64,000 nucleotides of DNA from Pseudomonas fluorescens. Its GTDB lineage: Bacteria; Pseudomonadota; Gammaproteobacteria; Pseudomonadales; Pseudomonadaceae. The notes below the pieces were generated by a model that worked only from the letters and a program-made list of their open reading frames with translations, did no database searches and was not told the DNA's origin. The stretch is taken from the NCBI RefSeq assembly GCF_040448305.1, contig NZ_CP148752.1, positions 1,860,001-1,924,000 on the forward strand. The letters run 5' to 3'. Of this stretch, positions 8,716 to 17,381 are shown piece by piece; positions within the stretch are counted from its first letter, which is position 1; each line of letters begins with the position of its first letter. Both the position numbers and the translations under genes were made by a program.

Positions 8716-9438
8716 ATGTCGTTACGCATCTGCATTCTGGAAACCGACCACCTGCGTCCGGAATTGGTTGACCAATATCAGGGCTACGGGCAGATGTTCA
8801 AACACCTGTTTTCGCAGCAGCCGATCGCCGCCGAGTTCACCGTCTACAACGTGGTGCAGGGTGAATACCCAAGCGACGACCTGACGTTCGACGCCTACCT
8901 GGTGACGGGCAGCAAGGCCGACTCCTTCGGCACCGACCCGTGGATCGAAACCCTCAAGACCTATCTGCTGACCCGCTACGAGCGCGGCGACAAATTGCTG
9001 GGCGTCTGCTTCGGTCATCAGTTGCTGGCGTTGCTGCTCGGTGGCAAGAGCGAGCGTGCGACCCAAGGCTGGGGCGTCGGCACCCACAACTACAAATTGG
9101 CCGCCAAGGCGCCATGGATGAGCCCGGTGCGCGAAGAACTGACGCTGCTGATCAGTCACCAGGACCAGGTCACGTCGCTGCCGGAGAACGCCACAGTCAT
9201 CGCGTCCAGCGATTTCTGCCCGTATGCGGCCTACCACATCAACGATCAGGTGCTGTGCTTCCAGGGGCATCCGGAATTCATCCACGACTACTCCCGCGCC
9301 CTGTTGGAGATTCGCCAGCAGGCACTGGGTGAGCAGGTCTACTCCAAGGGTATCGCGAGCCTGGAACAGGAACACCACGGCACCACCGTGGCCGAGTGGA
9401 TGATGCGGTTTGTCGCGCACAAGCCAACAGCTGATTGA
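8716..9438 (+). CDS. Class I glutamine amidotransferase (GMP synthase-type domain)
   Basis: 240 aa stand-alone amidotransferase domain. The nucleophile Cys is in LLGVCFGHQLLA; the catalytic His is in CFQGHPEF, with a Glu in the same segment. It would release ammonia from glutamine or hydrolyse a gamma-glutamyl bond; the acceptor is unknown, since no synthase domain is attached. Start chosen at MSLRICILETDHLRPEL, the usual beginning of this family; the frame is open 22 codons upstream but that part is not family-like. REP sequences follow. Confidence 0.85.
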   Translation: MSLRICILETDHLRPELVDQYQGYGQMFKHLFSQQPIAAEFTVYNVVQGEYPSDDLTFDAYLVTGSKADSFGTDPWIETLKTYLLTRYERGDKLLGVCFGHQLLALLLGGKSERATQGWGVGTHNYKLAAKAPWMSPVREELTLLISHQDQVTSLPENATVIASSDFCPYAAYHINDQVLCFQGHPEFIHDYSRALLEIRQQALGEQVYSKGIASLEQEHHGTTVAEWMMRFVAHKPTAD

Positions 9439-9448
9439 AACTAAAAGC

Positions 9449-9599
9449 ATCGCGAGCAGGCTCGCTCCCACATTGATCTCTGCAACACCGAAGATCCACT
9501 GTGGGAGCGAGCCTGCTCGCGAAGGTCGTGAACGATAGCGCGTTGAACCAGGTACACAGCGGCGCCCTTGGGTTTTTCGCGAGCGAGCTCGCTCCTACA
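9449..9599. repeat. REP doublet 2 plus a third, solitary REP arm
   Basis: An inverted pair at 9449-9473 and 9499-9524 (GCGAGCAGGCTCGCTCCCAC and complement), then a third arm at 9576-9599 with the variant GCGAGCGAGCTCGCTCCTAC. The third arm overlaps the stop codon of corA (9595-9597). Confidence 0.85.
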
Positions 9600-10566
9600 A
9601 CCACCCCGACTTCTTGAAACTCGCCCACAACCCCAGACAACCCACCGTAATAAACCCCAGCACCCCGAAATACCCGTAGTGCCAGCTCAACTCCGGCATG
9701 TTCTGGAAGTTCATCCCGTAGATCCCCGCCACTGCCGTCGGGAAGGCCAGGATCGCCGCCCAGGCCGCAAACTTGCGTTGCACCACGCTCTGGCGTGAGG
9801 CCTCCAACAGCACCCCGACTTCAATCGTCTGGCTGGCAATATCCGCCAGCGTCGTCAGGTCTTCCATCTGCCGCGTTACATGAATCTGCACATCGCGAAA
9901 GTACGGCCGCATGTTCTTGTCGATGAACGGGAAGCTCAGCCTCTGCAACTCCTCTCCTATCTCGATCATCGGGGCCACATAACGACGCAAGCGCAAAACA
10001 TCACGACGCAGGCCATGCAGCTTCTGGATGTCGTAGTCATTCAGCGAGCCGCACAACACGTTGTGCTCCAGCTCATCGATTTCCCCGTGAATGGCTTCGC
10101 CCATCGGCTGGTAGTTTTCGATCACGAAATCGAGGATGGCATAGAGTACGAAATCTTCCCCGTGCTCAAGCAATAGCGGACGCGCCTCACAGCGCTGTCG
10201 GACATGGGCGTAGGACGCCGAGTGACCGTTGCGCGCAGTAATGATGTAGCCATTGCCGGCAAAGATATGCGTCTCGATGAACTCGAGTTTGCCTTCGTGG
10301 CGGATGGGCGAATACGTCACGATGAACAGCGCATCGCCGAAGGTTTCCAGCTTCGGGCGACTGTGTTTTTCCAGGGCGTCTTCGATGGCCAGTTCGTGCA
10401 GGTTGAACTGGCGTTGCAGGTTGTAGAGTTCCTCGGCGTTCGGCTCCTCAAGGCCGATCCAGACAAAGTGCCCGGGCTTGGCAGCCCAGGCAGCGCCTTC
10501 GTCGAGGGTGATATTGGTGACTCTCTTACCGGCGCTATAAACCGCAGCAGCAACAACTCTACCCAT
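9595..10566 (-). CDS. corA: CorA-family magnesium/cobalt transporter
   Basis: 323 aa. A large cytoplasmic N-terminal domain precedes two C-terminal transmembrane helices; the first ends with the signature YGMNF at the pore mouth, followed by a periplasmic loop and a second helix ending FKKSGWL. It forms a homopentameric channel for Mg2+ (also Co2+ and Ni2+). GAAAGAAGTGAACC precedes the start. It is transcribed alone, divergent from nothing close, and its stop is embedded in a REP arm. Confidence 0.92.
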   Translation of the reverse strand: MGRVVAAAVYSAGKRVTNITLDEGAAWAAKPGHFVWIGLEEPNAEELYNLQRQFNLHELAIEDALEKHSRPKLETFGDALFIVTYSPIRHEGKLEFIETHIFAGNGYIITARNGHSASYAHVRQRCEARPLLLEHGEDFVLYAILDFVIENYQPMGEAIHGEIDELEHNVLCGSLNDYDIQKLHGLRRDVLRLRRYVAPMIEIGEELQRLSFPFIDKNMRPYFRDVQIHVTRQMEDLTTLADIASQTIEVGVLLEASRQSVVQRKFAAWAAILAFPTAVAGIYGMNFQNMPELSWHYGYFGVLGFITVGCLGLWASFKKSGWL

Positions 10567-10693
10567 GATGGTGGTTCACTTCTTTCGGCAGCTTTCAATT
10601 GGCAACAAATGCAATGGCAGTGTGGATCAGCTTAGCCTCGCAGTGTTTGAGAGTCAGTTAAATCTGCCGAGTTCTGGGCAAAAACGCGCAGGC

Positions 10694-10726
10694 AAAAGAA
10701 AACCCGCACCAGGCGGGTTTTCTTTT
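10694..10726. terminator. Bidirectional terminator between corA promoter side and plsC end
   Basis: Perfect 14-bp stem AAAAGAAAACCCGC / GCGGGTTTTCTTTT with loop ACCAG, T-rich on both strands; it ends plsC on the minus strand. Confidence 0.9.
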
Positions 10727-11449
10727 TCAGGCGGCTTGCAGTTGCCGGTCCATCGATTCGATGCATTCACGCATCTGCTCGCGGCACTGGGCGATCAACA
10801 TGGGCAAGTCGTCCAGGCTCAATCCGGCGGTGGGAATCGCCGGCAACGAACGAATCAGAATTTTCCCACTGCGCCAGCGGTTCAATCGCATGTGTTTGAC
10901 GTAACTGCTGACACACACCGGGACGATCGGCACCCCGGCGGCAATGGCCATCTGAAACGCGCCTTTCTTGAAGGGCAGCAAGTCCTCACCCAGATTGCGC
11001 GTGCCTTCCGGGAAAACCCAGATCGAGGTGTCTTTGTTTTGCAGGGTGTGGGTGGTGGTCAACATCGACTTTCGCGCCTTTTGCGCATTGCCACGGTCGA
11101 TCAGCACATTGCCGGCCAGCCAGAACAACTGCCCGAACAGCGGCACCCATTTCAGGCTCTTTTTGCCGATGCACACGGTACGACGGGGCACCACGTTGCC
11201 AAACACAAACAGGTCATAGTTGGACTGGTGATTGGCGATGATCACGCAGCTGTCGGGTTTATCCATCAACGGCCCGACTTCGGCCTTCACCCGCAAACGC
11301 AAAATGCACATGGCCGGCCATGCGTACAGGCGTGCGCACAGGCGGCTGTTGTCCGGATTGAATGGCCGGCACAGGCCGAGAATCACCCCCAGCACACCCG
11401 CCACGATAAAGTGCAGGCCCATCAATGACATACGCAACACAAACAGCAT
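10727..11449 (-). CDS. plsC: 1-acyl-sn-glycerol-3-phosphate acyltransferase
   Basis: 240 aa. The PlsC acyltransferase HX4D motif is NHQSNYD near residue 74 and the substrate motif is FPEGTRN near residue 145; an N-terminal hydrophobic segment (LMGLHFIVAGVLGVILGL) anchors it in the inner membrane. It transfers an acyl chain to lysophosphatidic acid to give phosphatidic acid. Monocistronic, with a strong terminator 1-30 bases after the stop. Confidence 0.92.
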   Translation of the reverse strand: MLFVLRMSLMGLHFIVAGVLGVILGLCRPFNPDNSRLCARLYAWPAMCILRLRVKAEVGPLMDKPDSCVIIANHQSNYDLFVFGNVVPRRTVCIGKKSLKWVPLFGQLFWLAGNVLIDRGNAQKARKSMLTTTHTLQNKDTSIWVFPEGTRNLGEDLLPFKKGAFQMAIAAGVPIVPVCVSSYVKHMRLNRWRSGKILIRSLPAIPTAGLSLDDLPMLIAQCREQMRECIESMDRQLQAA

Positions 11450-11616
11450 TTACAGGCCCCACCGGGACAAAAGGTGGCGCAGTGTACGGATGTACACTGT
11501 TTTCGGCAATTGCTGCCAGGGAGGTGGGAGATAGCTGATGTTTGAGCTGATGTTTCCGACTAATGGGTCAGATGCGGTCTAGAGCGATTACAGACGTTTA
11601 ACACAGACATGTATGA

Positions 11617-11650
11617 AAAAGCCCGACACGACGGTCGGGCTTTTCTTTGC
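11617..11650. terminator. Bidirectional terminator of the crotonase gene
   Basis: Stem AAAAGCCCGAC / GTCGGGCTTTT, loop ACGACG; it terminates the minus-strand crotonase gene that ends at 11664. Confidence 0.88.
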
Positions 11651-11663
11651 AGCGGATCCGGGC

Positions 11664-12353
11664 TTAACCCAGATGTTCCTGGTCCTGGATAATCGCGTTG
11701 TCCAGGGCCTCCAGCAGCGCTTTGCGTACTTTCAGCTTGGTGTTCTTGTGCGCGGTCATGTTGATCTTCTTCAACTGACGAGCCGCCGCCAGTGCCGCGC
11801 CTTGCAGTTCTTCAGGCGAGACCACGACATCAAGGAAGCCGGCCGCCACGGCGCCTTGTGGATTGAACATCTCACCGTTGACCACCGAACGCTGCAGCGC
11901 CACTTTGTTCAGGCGGTCACGGGCAATCTCGATGCCCGCGTGGTGCATGGTCATGCCGATCTGCACTTCGTTCAGGCCAATGCTGAACGCGCCTTCTACG
12001 CCGATGCGATAGTCGGCCGACAACAGCAGGAACGCGCCCTTGGCCACTGCATGCCCCGGGCACGCGACGATTACCGGGAAGGGGTGCGACAGCAGGCGGC
12101 GGGCCAGGGTCGAGCCGGAGGTCACCAGTGCCACGGCTTCTCTAGGGCCGGCCGTCATCACCTTCAGGTCATAACCACCAGAGAGAATGCCCGGCTGGCC
12201 GGTAATGATCACCACCGCACGATCAGTCACGGCCTGATCCAGCGCAGCGTTGAACGCGGCAATTACATCCGGGGAGATGGCATTGACCTTGCCATTGCTC
12301 AAGGTCAGGGTCGCGATACCGTCTTCGAGATGGTAGGAAATCAACTCACTCAT
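11664..12353 (-). CDS. Enoyl-CoA hydratase/isomerase (crotonase) family protein
   Basis: 229 aa, shorter than typical hydratases. The crotonase fold is visible: oxyanion-hole region GQPGILSGGYDL, second element PGHAVAKGAFLLLSADYRIG, and LNEVQIGMTMHH. Of the two acidic residues usual in hydratases only the one in NEVQIG is evident, so isomerase or thioesterase-like chemistry is possible. Family members remove or move double bonds of acyl-CoA. It is single-gene, with its own terminator. Confidence 0.85.
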   Translation of the reverse strand: MSELISYHLEDGIATLTLSNGKVNAISPDVIAAFNAALDQAVTDRAVVIITGQPGILSGGYDLKVMTAGPREAVALVTSGSTLARRLLSHPFPVIVACPGHAVAKGAFLLLSADYRIGVEGAFSIGLNEVQIGMTMHHAGIEIARDRLNKVALQRSVVNGEMFNPQGAVAAGFLDVVVSPEELQGAALAAARQLKKINMTAHKNTKLKVRKALLEALDNAIIQDQEHLG

Positions 12354-12594
12354 GACGCTATTCCTTTCAATAAAGTTGGGCAGACGTTACCCACCGCCGC
12401 TGGCCAGGTAAAGCGCCGTGACTGACCCGCCAGTCACCCTTTACCCGCCCGCCAAGCGTAGCCCGCCGTGCCTGCCGCGCATTCCCCTCTATATAGAAGA
12501 GGGCACGAAGCCGGAGATTGGCCGGTTTGCCATGGCCCGGAGCGACCGGAAACGCTGAATCGCGTTAACCGCATGAAAATTCTGAAAAAAATGT
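12354..12594. other. Intergenic region upstream of tRNA-Ser
   Basis: Contains the leader and promoter side of the crotonase gene. A short dyad CCTCT..AGAGG lies near 12486-12506. No gene or repeat is seen. Confidence 0.5.
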
Positions 12595-12623
12595 TTGCCA
12601 TCGGAAATGCTTTCGACTACATT
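12595..12623 (+). promoter_or_regulatory. Sigma-70 promoter of tRNA-Ser
   Basis: TTGCCA, 17-base spacer, TACATT, followed by a GC-rich discriminator (GCGCGCC) as expected for a stable-RNA promoter; the tRNA begins 38 bases downstream. Confidence 0.65.
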
Positions 12624-12661
12624 AGCGCGCCTCGACAGACAGAACTTGTTTGAAGAGATAC

Positions 12662-12751
12662 GGTGAAGTGTCCGAGTGGCTTAAGGAGCACGCCTGGAAA
12701 GTGTGTATACAGGAAACTGTATCGAGAGTTCGAATCTCTCCTTCACCGCCA
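12662..12751 (+). tRNA. tRNA-Ser (anticodon GGA)
   Basis: 90 nt including an encoded CCA. Acceptor GGTGAAG pairs with CTTCACC; anticodon stem CACGC/GTGTG with loop CTGGAAA gives anticodon GGA; a long variable arm (TATACAGGAAACTGTATC) marks class II; T-loop GTTCGAATC. It reads UCC and UCU serine codons. It borders the PHB gene block. Confidence 0.97.
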
Positions 12752-12765
12752 CATTTAAACGTTAG

Positions 12766-12790
12766 AGCCCCGATTATTCGGGGCTTTTTC
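12766..12790 (+). terminator. Terminator of tRNA-Ser
   Basis: Stem AGCCCCGA / TCGGGGCT with TTAT loop, then TTTTT. Confidence 0.92.
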
Positions 12791-12906
12791 GTTTCTGCGG
12801 TTCTGAAAAAACTCCAGCCCGGCAAATCATTCCATCAGGGATGAAATGGATTGTCGCCCCGTGCCCAATATTTGCCTCACATCCTGGTAGCGATCCGCGA
12901 GAATGT

Positions 12907-13173
12907 TTACCCTGGCATTGCCCAGGATTGCAGCGCGTAGCCCCCCTGGCTCAACTCGGCGCGTACCTCTTCCAGCAGGTTTTCCAGCTGCGCCGGGTCG
13001 GAATAGGTACTGCTTGGAATCTGTTTGCGACAAATACGAGTGGCTGCCCGGTCGATGACGGTCAGGCTCAGTTCGCCATTACCGTCTTGCGCGGCCCAGG
13101 CGACGCATTGAAAAGGTTCGAATGCGTGCCCGGCAATCAAAAGTGCTTCGTTGATGCGCAACGCGGTGCTCAT
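12907..13173 (-). CDS. Small conserved hypothetical protein downstream of phaC
   Basis: 88 aa starting MSTALRINEALLIAGHAFEPFQC; AGAGG precedes the ATG. The sequence alternates beta and alpha elements with no membrane segment or recognised domain (AWAAQDGNGELSLTVIDRAA, then an amphipathic helix). It follows phaC on the same strand with an 81-base gap holding a perfect dyad at 13216-13241, so it could be the last gene of the phaBAC operon or be separately expressed. I do not recognise the function. Confidence 0.7.
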   Translation of the reverse strand: MSTALRINEALLIAGHAFEPFQCVAWAAQDGNGELSLTVIDRAATRICRKQIPSSTYSDPAQLENLLEEVRAELSQGGYALQSWAMPG

Positions 13174-13215
13174 GGGGCCTCTTTCCTTGTACCGAAACAA
13201 ATGATCCGCAGTTGA

Positions 13216-13241
13216 CCTGCTGCATGAAGTCATGCAGCAGG
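13216..13241. repeat. Perfect inverted repeat between phaC and the small downstream gene
   Basis: Twelve-base arms CCTGCTGCATGA / TCATGCAGCAGG with a 2-base centre and no T tract, so not a standard terminator; either an mRNA processing hairpin or a dimeric-regulator site. Confidence 0.7.
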
Positions 13242-13254
13242 GCATTTCAGTCTT

Positions 13255-14958
13255 TCATTGCTTTACATAACTGCCTGGCGCCGGCTCCAGAGGCGGGAAT
13301 TTGTCATTCCCTATGTGCGCAACCGCTGGTTGGCGCTCGCCGGAGTGTCCCGCCAGCCAGTTGAACCAATCACTCCACCAGCTACCGGGTTGCTGCTCAG
13401 CATTCTTGAACCAGGTCTCCGGGTTTTTCGTAACCCGATTATTGGTCCAGTAATGGCGCTTCTGCTTGGCCGGTGGATTGATGACGCCGGCGATATGCCC
13501 TGAAGCTCCTAATACAAAACGCTTGGCCCCGGAGAGCAGGTTGGTGCTGGCGTAGGCGCTTTTCCAGGGCACGATGTGATCGTCATGGGTGGCGAGGATG
13601 TAAGCGGGAGCGTCAATTGCACGCAAATCAAGCTTGACCCCGCAGCACTCCAGTTCGCCTGATTTCAAATCGTTCTGCAGATAGGTGTGGCGCAGATACC
13701 AGCAGTACATCGGCCCCGGAAGGTTGGTGCTGTCGTTGTTCCAGAACAGCAGATCAAGCGGGATCGGCTTCTGCCCCTTGAGGTATTTGTCGACGTTGTA
13801 GTTCCACCACAGCTCGTTGGGGCGCAGTAGGGAAAAGGTATTGCCCATGTCCTCACCACGAAACAGACCGATGGGACCATTCATGCCGCCGATGGTGCGT
13901 TCTCGATAGGCCACCAGTTCTTCGTCGACGAATATGTCGATGGGACCGGTATCCAGGTAGTCAAGGAACGTGGTGAACAGGCTCACGCTGGCGATCTCCC
14001 TGTCGCCGCGTGCAGCAAGTACTGCCAGCGCCGTGCTCAGCAGGGTGCCGCCGATGCAGAAGCCCACGCAATTGAGTCGTTGCTCGCCACTGATATTGCG
14101 GGTCACCTGCAGGGCGTCGATTACCCCGTGCTCAATCAGGTCATCCCAGGTGGTGCCAGCGTGTTCCTGATCAAAGTTGCGCCAGGACATTAGGAATACG
14201 GGATGTCCCTGTTCCAGCAGGTGGCGGACCATCGAGTTGTCCGGGCGCAGATCAAGGATGTAGTACTTGTTGATCGACGGAGGTACGACGAATACCGGGT
14301 GTCGGTACTGGGTTTCGCTTTGCGGGTAGTACTGAATTAGCTGGAAGAGGTGATTCTCAAAGACCACTTCGCCGGGGGTGTTGGCCAGGTCGACGCCAAC
14401 CTTGAAGGCACCGCTATCGCACTGGCGCATTTTGCCTTCGTTCATGTCGCTGGCCATATGCGCCAAACCTGTCATCAGGCTGGCACCTTGAGTCTCAACC
14501 GCACGCTGGAGCGCATCAGGGTTGCTGACCAGGAAATTGCTTGGCGCACTGGCGGCAATGGCTTGCTCCACCAGATAGCGCAGGCGTTGGCGCGGTTTTT
14601 TTTCGTCGATCAGCAGCTTGTCGAGCAGTTTCAGGAGAAAGCTTGCGTTGAGCAGGTAAAACGCAGCGAGGGAGCCGAACAGTGGCTCGCTCCAGTTGCC
14701 GCTGGAGAAGCGTCGATCATCGAAGCTGAAGGGTTGGCCGGTCAGCAGTTTTTGGCCGAGTTGGCCCCATTGAACCTGGTAGTCCGCTTGTAGACTGTCC
14801 AGGGTTTCGCGAGGCAACTCGAACCAGGCGCCGTGCTCATGCCCGGAAAACCACGGATTAGTGCTGACCCATAGACGTAATTGTTGCACTGCAAAGGAAG
14901 CGATGAACGGAACCTGGCCTGACCAATAGGTTTTGAATGTATGTGCGTTGTTGTCCAT
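13255..14958 (-). CDS. phaC: Class I poly(3-hydroxyalkanoate) synthase PhaC (short-chain type)
   Basis: 567 aa. It polymerises (R)-3-hydroxybutyryl-CoA into PHB. The catalytic triad of PHA synthases is visible: Cys301 in the lipase-like box GFCIGG, Asp460 in DDHIVPW and His488 in GASGHIAGV, with spacing matching class I enzymes. The N-terminal PhaC domain (FETYW-like start FKTYWSGQVPF) is present. AAGGAA precedes the ATG. It is third in the phaB-phaA-phaC operon, unlike the usual medium-chain phaC1ZC2 locus of Pseudomonas, and resembles the phb locus known from a few strains. Confidence 0.95.
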   Translation of the reverse strand: MDNNAHTFKTYWSGQVPFIASFAVQQLRLWVSTNPWFSGHEHGAWFELPRETLDSLQADYQVQWGQLGQKLLTGQPFSFDDRRFSSGNWSEPLFGSLAAFYLLNASFLLKLLDKLLIDEKKPRQRLRYLVEQAIAASAPSNFLVSNPDALQRAVETQGASLMTGLAHMASDMNEGKMRQCDSGAFKVGVDLANTPGEVVFENHLFQLIQYYPQSETQYRHPVFVVPPSINKYYILDLRPDNSMVRHLLEQGHPVFLMSWRNFDQEHAGTTWDDLIEHGVIDALQVTRNISGEQRLNCVGFCIGGTLLSTALAVLAARGDREIASVSLFTTFLDYLDTGPIDIFVDEELVAYRERTIGGMNGPIGLFRGEDMGNTFSLLRPNELWWNYNVDKYLKGQKPIPLDLLFWNNDSTNLPGPMYCWYLRHTYLQNDLKSGELECCGVKLDLRAIDAPAYILATHDDHIVPWKSAYASTNLLSGAKRFVLGASGHIAGVINPPAKQKRHYWTNNRVTKNPETWFKNAEQQPGSWWSDWFNWLAGHSGERQPAVAHIGNDKFPPLEPAPGSYVKQ

Positions 14959-15119
14959 AAAGTTCCTTGCCCATACAGATGAGCCGGGCAGAAAAAAAGC
15001 CGCGCTTTGCCGGACTCCGGCGTAGCGACGGCAGGAATGCGGGCAGCGTTGTCTGACGCCAATCTGATGCGCGGAACAAGGGTCCCAAGTCCGCGCATGA
15101 GATACTCAGATGCTGTTGG

Positions 15120-16298
15120 TTAGCGCTCGATAGCCAGGCCGACGCCTTGTCCGCCACCGATGCACAAAGTGGCCAGCCCCTTCTTGCCGTCGCGACGGAT
15201 CAGTTCGTGCACCAGCGACACCAAAATCCGTGCCCCTGACGCGCCGATCGGATGGCCAAGGGCGATCGCGCCGCCGTTGACGTTGACTTTGCTGGTGTCC
15301 CAACCCAACTCTTTGCCAACCGCCAGCGCCTGGGCGGCGAAGGCTTCGTTGGCTTCGATCAGGTCCAGGTCCTCGACGCTCCAGCCGGCCTTTTGCAGGG
15401 TCAGGCGTGTAGCCGGGACAGGGCCGATGCCCATGATCGACGGGTCTACACCGGCGCTGGCATAGGCTTTGATCCGTGCCAGAACCGGGAGGCCAAGCGC
15501 TTGTGCTTTTGCAGCGCTGGCCAGCAACAGTACGGCAGCACCATCGTTGAGGGTCGAAGCGTTACCGGCGGTCACGCTGCCGTCTTTCTGGAATGCCGGT
15601 TTGAGTTTCGCCAAGGCTTGGGCAGTACTGTCGACACGCGGCTGTTCGTCGGTGTCGAAGACCAGCGGTTCGCCCTTGCGCTGAGGAATCAGGATCGGGG
15701 TGATTTCGCTCTGGAAACGCCCGCCCTCAATGGCTGCGGCGGCCTTCTGTTGCGAGGCGGCAGCGAAGGTATCCTGTGCTTCACGAGAGATCTCGTACTT
15801 CTGCGCCAGATTCTCAGCTGTGATACCCATGTGATAGTCGTTGAAGGCGTCCCACAGGCCATCCTGGATCATGCTGTCTTGCAGTTGCGCATGGCCCATA
15901 CGCAAGCCGGTGCGTGCCTTGGGCAGAACATAGGGGGCCAGACTCATATTTTCCTGACCGCCAGCGATTACCAGTTCCGCGTCGCCGCAACGGATTGCCT
16001 GGACGGCAAGATGGACCGCCTTGAGACCAGAGCCGCAGACCTTGTTCAAGGTCAGGGCAGGGGTGGTGTGTGGCAAGCCAGCCTTGATCGCTGTCTGGCG
16101 TGCCGGGTTCTGCCCAGCGCCGGCAGTGAGCACCTGGCCGAGGATCACTTCATCAATTTGAGCAGCATCGATACCCGTCTGCTCCAGCAAGCGGCGAATC
16201 ACTGCGGCACCCAGTTCGGTCGCGGGAATTGCAGACAAAGCACCCTGGAAACTGCCAATGGCGGTACGAGTAGCGGCAACGATTACGACTTCGTTCAT
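15120..16298 (-). CDS. phaA: Acetyl-CoA acetyltransferase (beta-ketothiolase) for PHB synthesis
   Basis: 392 aa. It condenses two acetyl-CoA to acetoacetyl-CoA. Thiolase motifs are intact: nucleophile Cys in NKVCGSGLKAV, NEAFAAQA, His in GGAIALGHPIGASG and Cys in LCIGGGQG. Start chosen at MNEVVIVAATRTAIG after GAGGTCACGC; the frame extends 17 codons further without family similarity. It lies 64 bases after phaB and 161 bases before phaC in one operon. Confidence 0.95.
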   Translation of the reverse strand: MNEVVIVAATRTAIGSFQGALSAIPATELGAAVIRRLLEQTGIDAAQIDEVILGQVLTAGAGQNPARQTAIKAGLPHTTPALTLNKVCGSGLKAVHLAVQAIRCGDAELVIAGGQENMSLAPYVLPKARTGLRMGHAQLQDSMIQDGLWDAFNDYHMGITAENLAQKYEISREAQDTFAAASQQKAAAAIEGGRFQSEITPILIPQRKGEPLVFDTDEQPRVDSTAQALAKLKPAFQKDGSVTAGNASTLNDGAAVLLLASAAKAQALGLPVLARIKAYASAGVDPSIMGIGPVPATRLTLQKAGWSVEDLDLIEANEAFAAQALAVGKELGWDTSKVNVNGGAIALGHPIGASGARILVSLVHELIRRDGKKGLATLCIGGGQGVGLAIER

Positions 16299-16362
16299 GC
16301 GTGACCTCATGGAAAAGACAAAATTCGTCGAGCAAACCAGGGCATTCATGCCCTGGTCAGGG

Positions 16363-17109
16363 TTACTGCATGTTCATGCCGCCGTTTACCGAGAAGTCCG
16401 CTCCGGTGCTGTAGGCAGACTCATCGGAAGCCAGCCAGGCCACGATTGAGGCGATCTCTTCGGGTTGGCCAAGGCGACCAACCGGAGTTGCCGCGATCAT
16501 GCCTTCGAGAATGTCCGGGCGTATTGCCGCGGTCATGGAGGTCTGGATGTAGCCTGGGGATACGGTATTGACGGTCACGCCCTTGCCGGAGACTTCCCGG
16601 GCCAGTGCCATGGTGAAACCATGGATGCCAGCCTTGGCGGCGGAGTAGTTGGTCTGGCCGAACTGGCCACGCTGACCGTTGATCGAGGAGATATTGATGA
16701 TCCGCCCCCAGCCTTTGGACAACATGCCTTCAATGACCTGCTTGGTGGTGTTGAACAAGCCCGTCAGGTTGGTCCCGATCACGCTGTTCCAGTCTTCCGG
16801 GGTGAGCTTGCGAAAAGACGCGTCGCGGGTGATGCCGGCGTTGTTGACCAGCACATCGATCGGGCCGAATTGTTCACGAGCCATCTCGAAAGCCTTGCGG
16901 GTTGACTCCCAATCGGTGACGTCGCCATAGATGAATTCGAACTCATAACCCGCCTCCAGTTGGCTGGCGCGCCAGTCGTTCTTGCGGCTGGAATCGGAGC
17001 TGCAGCCTACGATTACCTTGAATCCTTCCTTGTATAGACGTTGGCTGATTGCCGTACCGATACCGCCCATACCACCCGTTACCAAAGCAATGCGACTACG
17101 CGATTCCAT
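16363..17109 (-). CDS. phaB: Acetoacetyl-CoA reductase (SDR family)
   Basis: 248 aa. It reduces acetoacetyl-CoA to (R)-3-hydroxybutyryl-CoA with NADPH. Visible are the cofactor motif VTGGMGGIGTAI, NNAG in DVLVNNAGITRD, and the catalytic Ser (NISSINGQRGQFG) with YSAAK. The GITRDASFRKL and INGQRGQFGQTNYSAAKAG segments are characteristic of PhaB. Start chosen at MESRSRIALVTGG after TGGAG; the longer open frame lacks similarity. First gene of phaBAC, divergent from the AraC-type regulator. Confidence 0.94.
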   Translation of the reverse strand: MESRSRIALVTGGMGGIGTAISQRLYKEGFKVIVGCSSDSSRKNDWRASQLEAGYEFEFIYGDVTDWESTRKAFEMAREQFGPIDVLVNNAGITRDASFRKLTPEDWNSVIGTNLTGLFNTTKQVIEGMLSKGWGRIINISSINGQRGQFGQTNYSAAKAGIHGFTMALAREVSGKGVTVNTVSPGYIQTSMTAAIRPDILEGMIAATPVGRLGQPEEIASIVAWLASDESAYSTGADFSVNGGMNMQ

Positions 17110-17381
17110 ACATCTACTCCATTTTTTTTGCGCTGCAGGAGAGAAGATTGTTCGATATCGACGGGCCGTGCGGAAGTGTTTGAAGGTGACGTTCTCCTGT
17201 CCATCGGTGCCACGCGGGTGTTTTGGCCTGCTGGCAAAAAAATGAGAAGTACCCATACTTGGATCAACTCTTAAAACTCAATGGATAGTTAATATTCCTG
17301 AAACACTGTTGAAATATGTTCAGTGCATGTCAGTATCGGCTCCGGACAGGACGTTCGGTTCCATCGGTCATTGAGGACGCC

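Noticed and set aside
12650..12844. 64-codon frame over tRNA-Ser and its terminator
   Set aside because: Runs through the folded tRNA; the recurrent SEWLKEHAWKVC translation is a known false gene over serine tRNAs.
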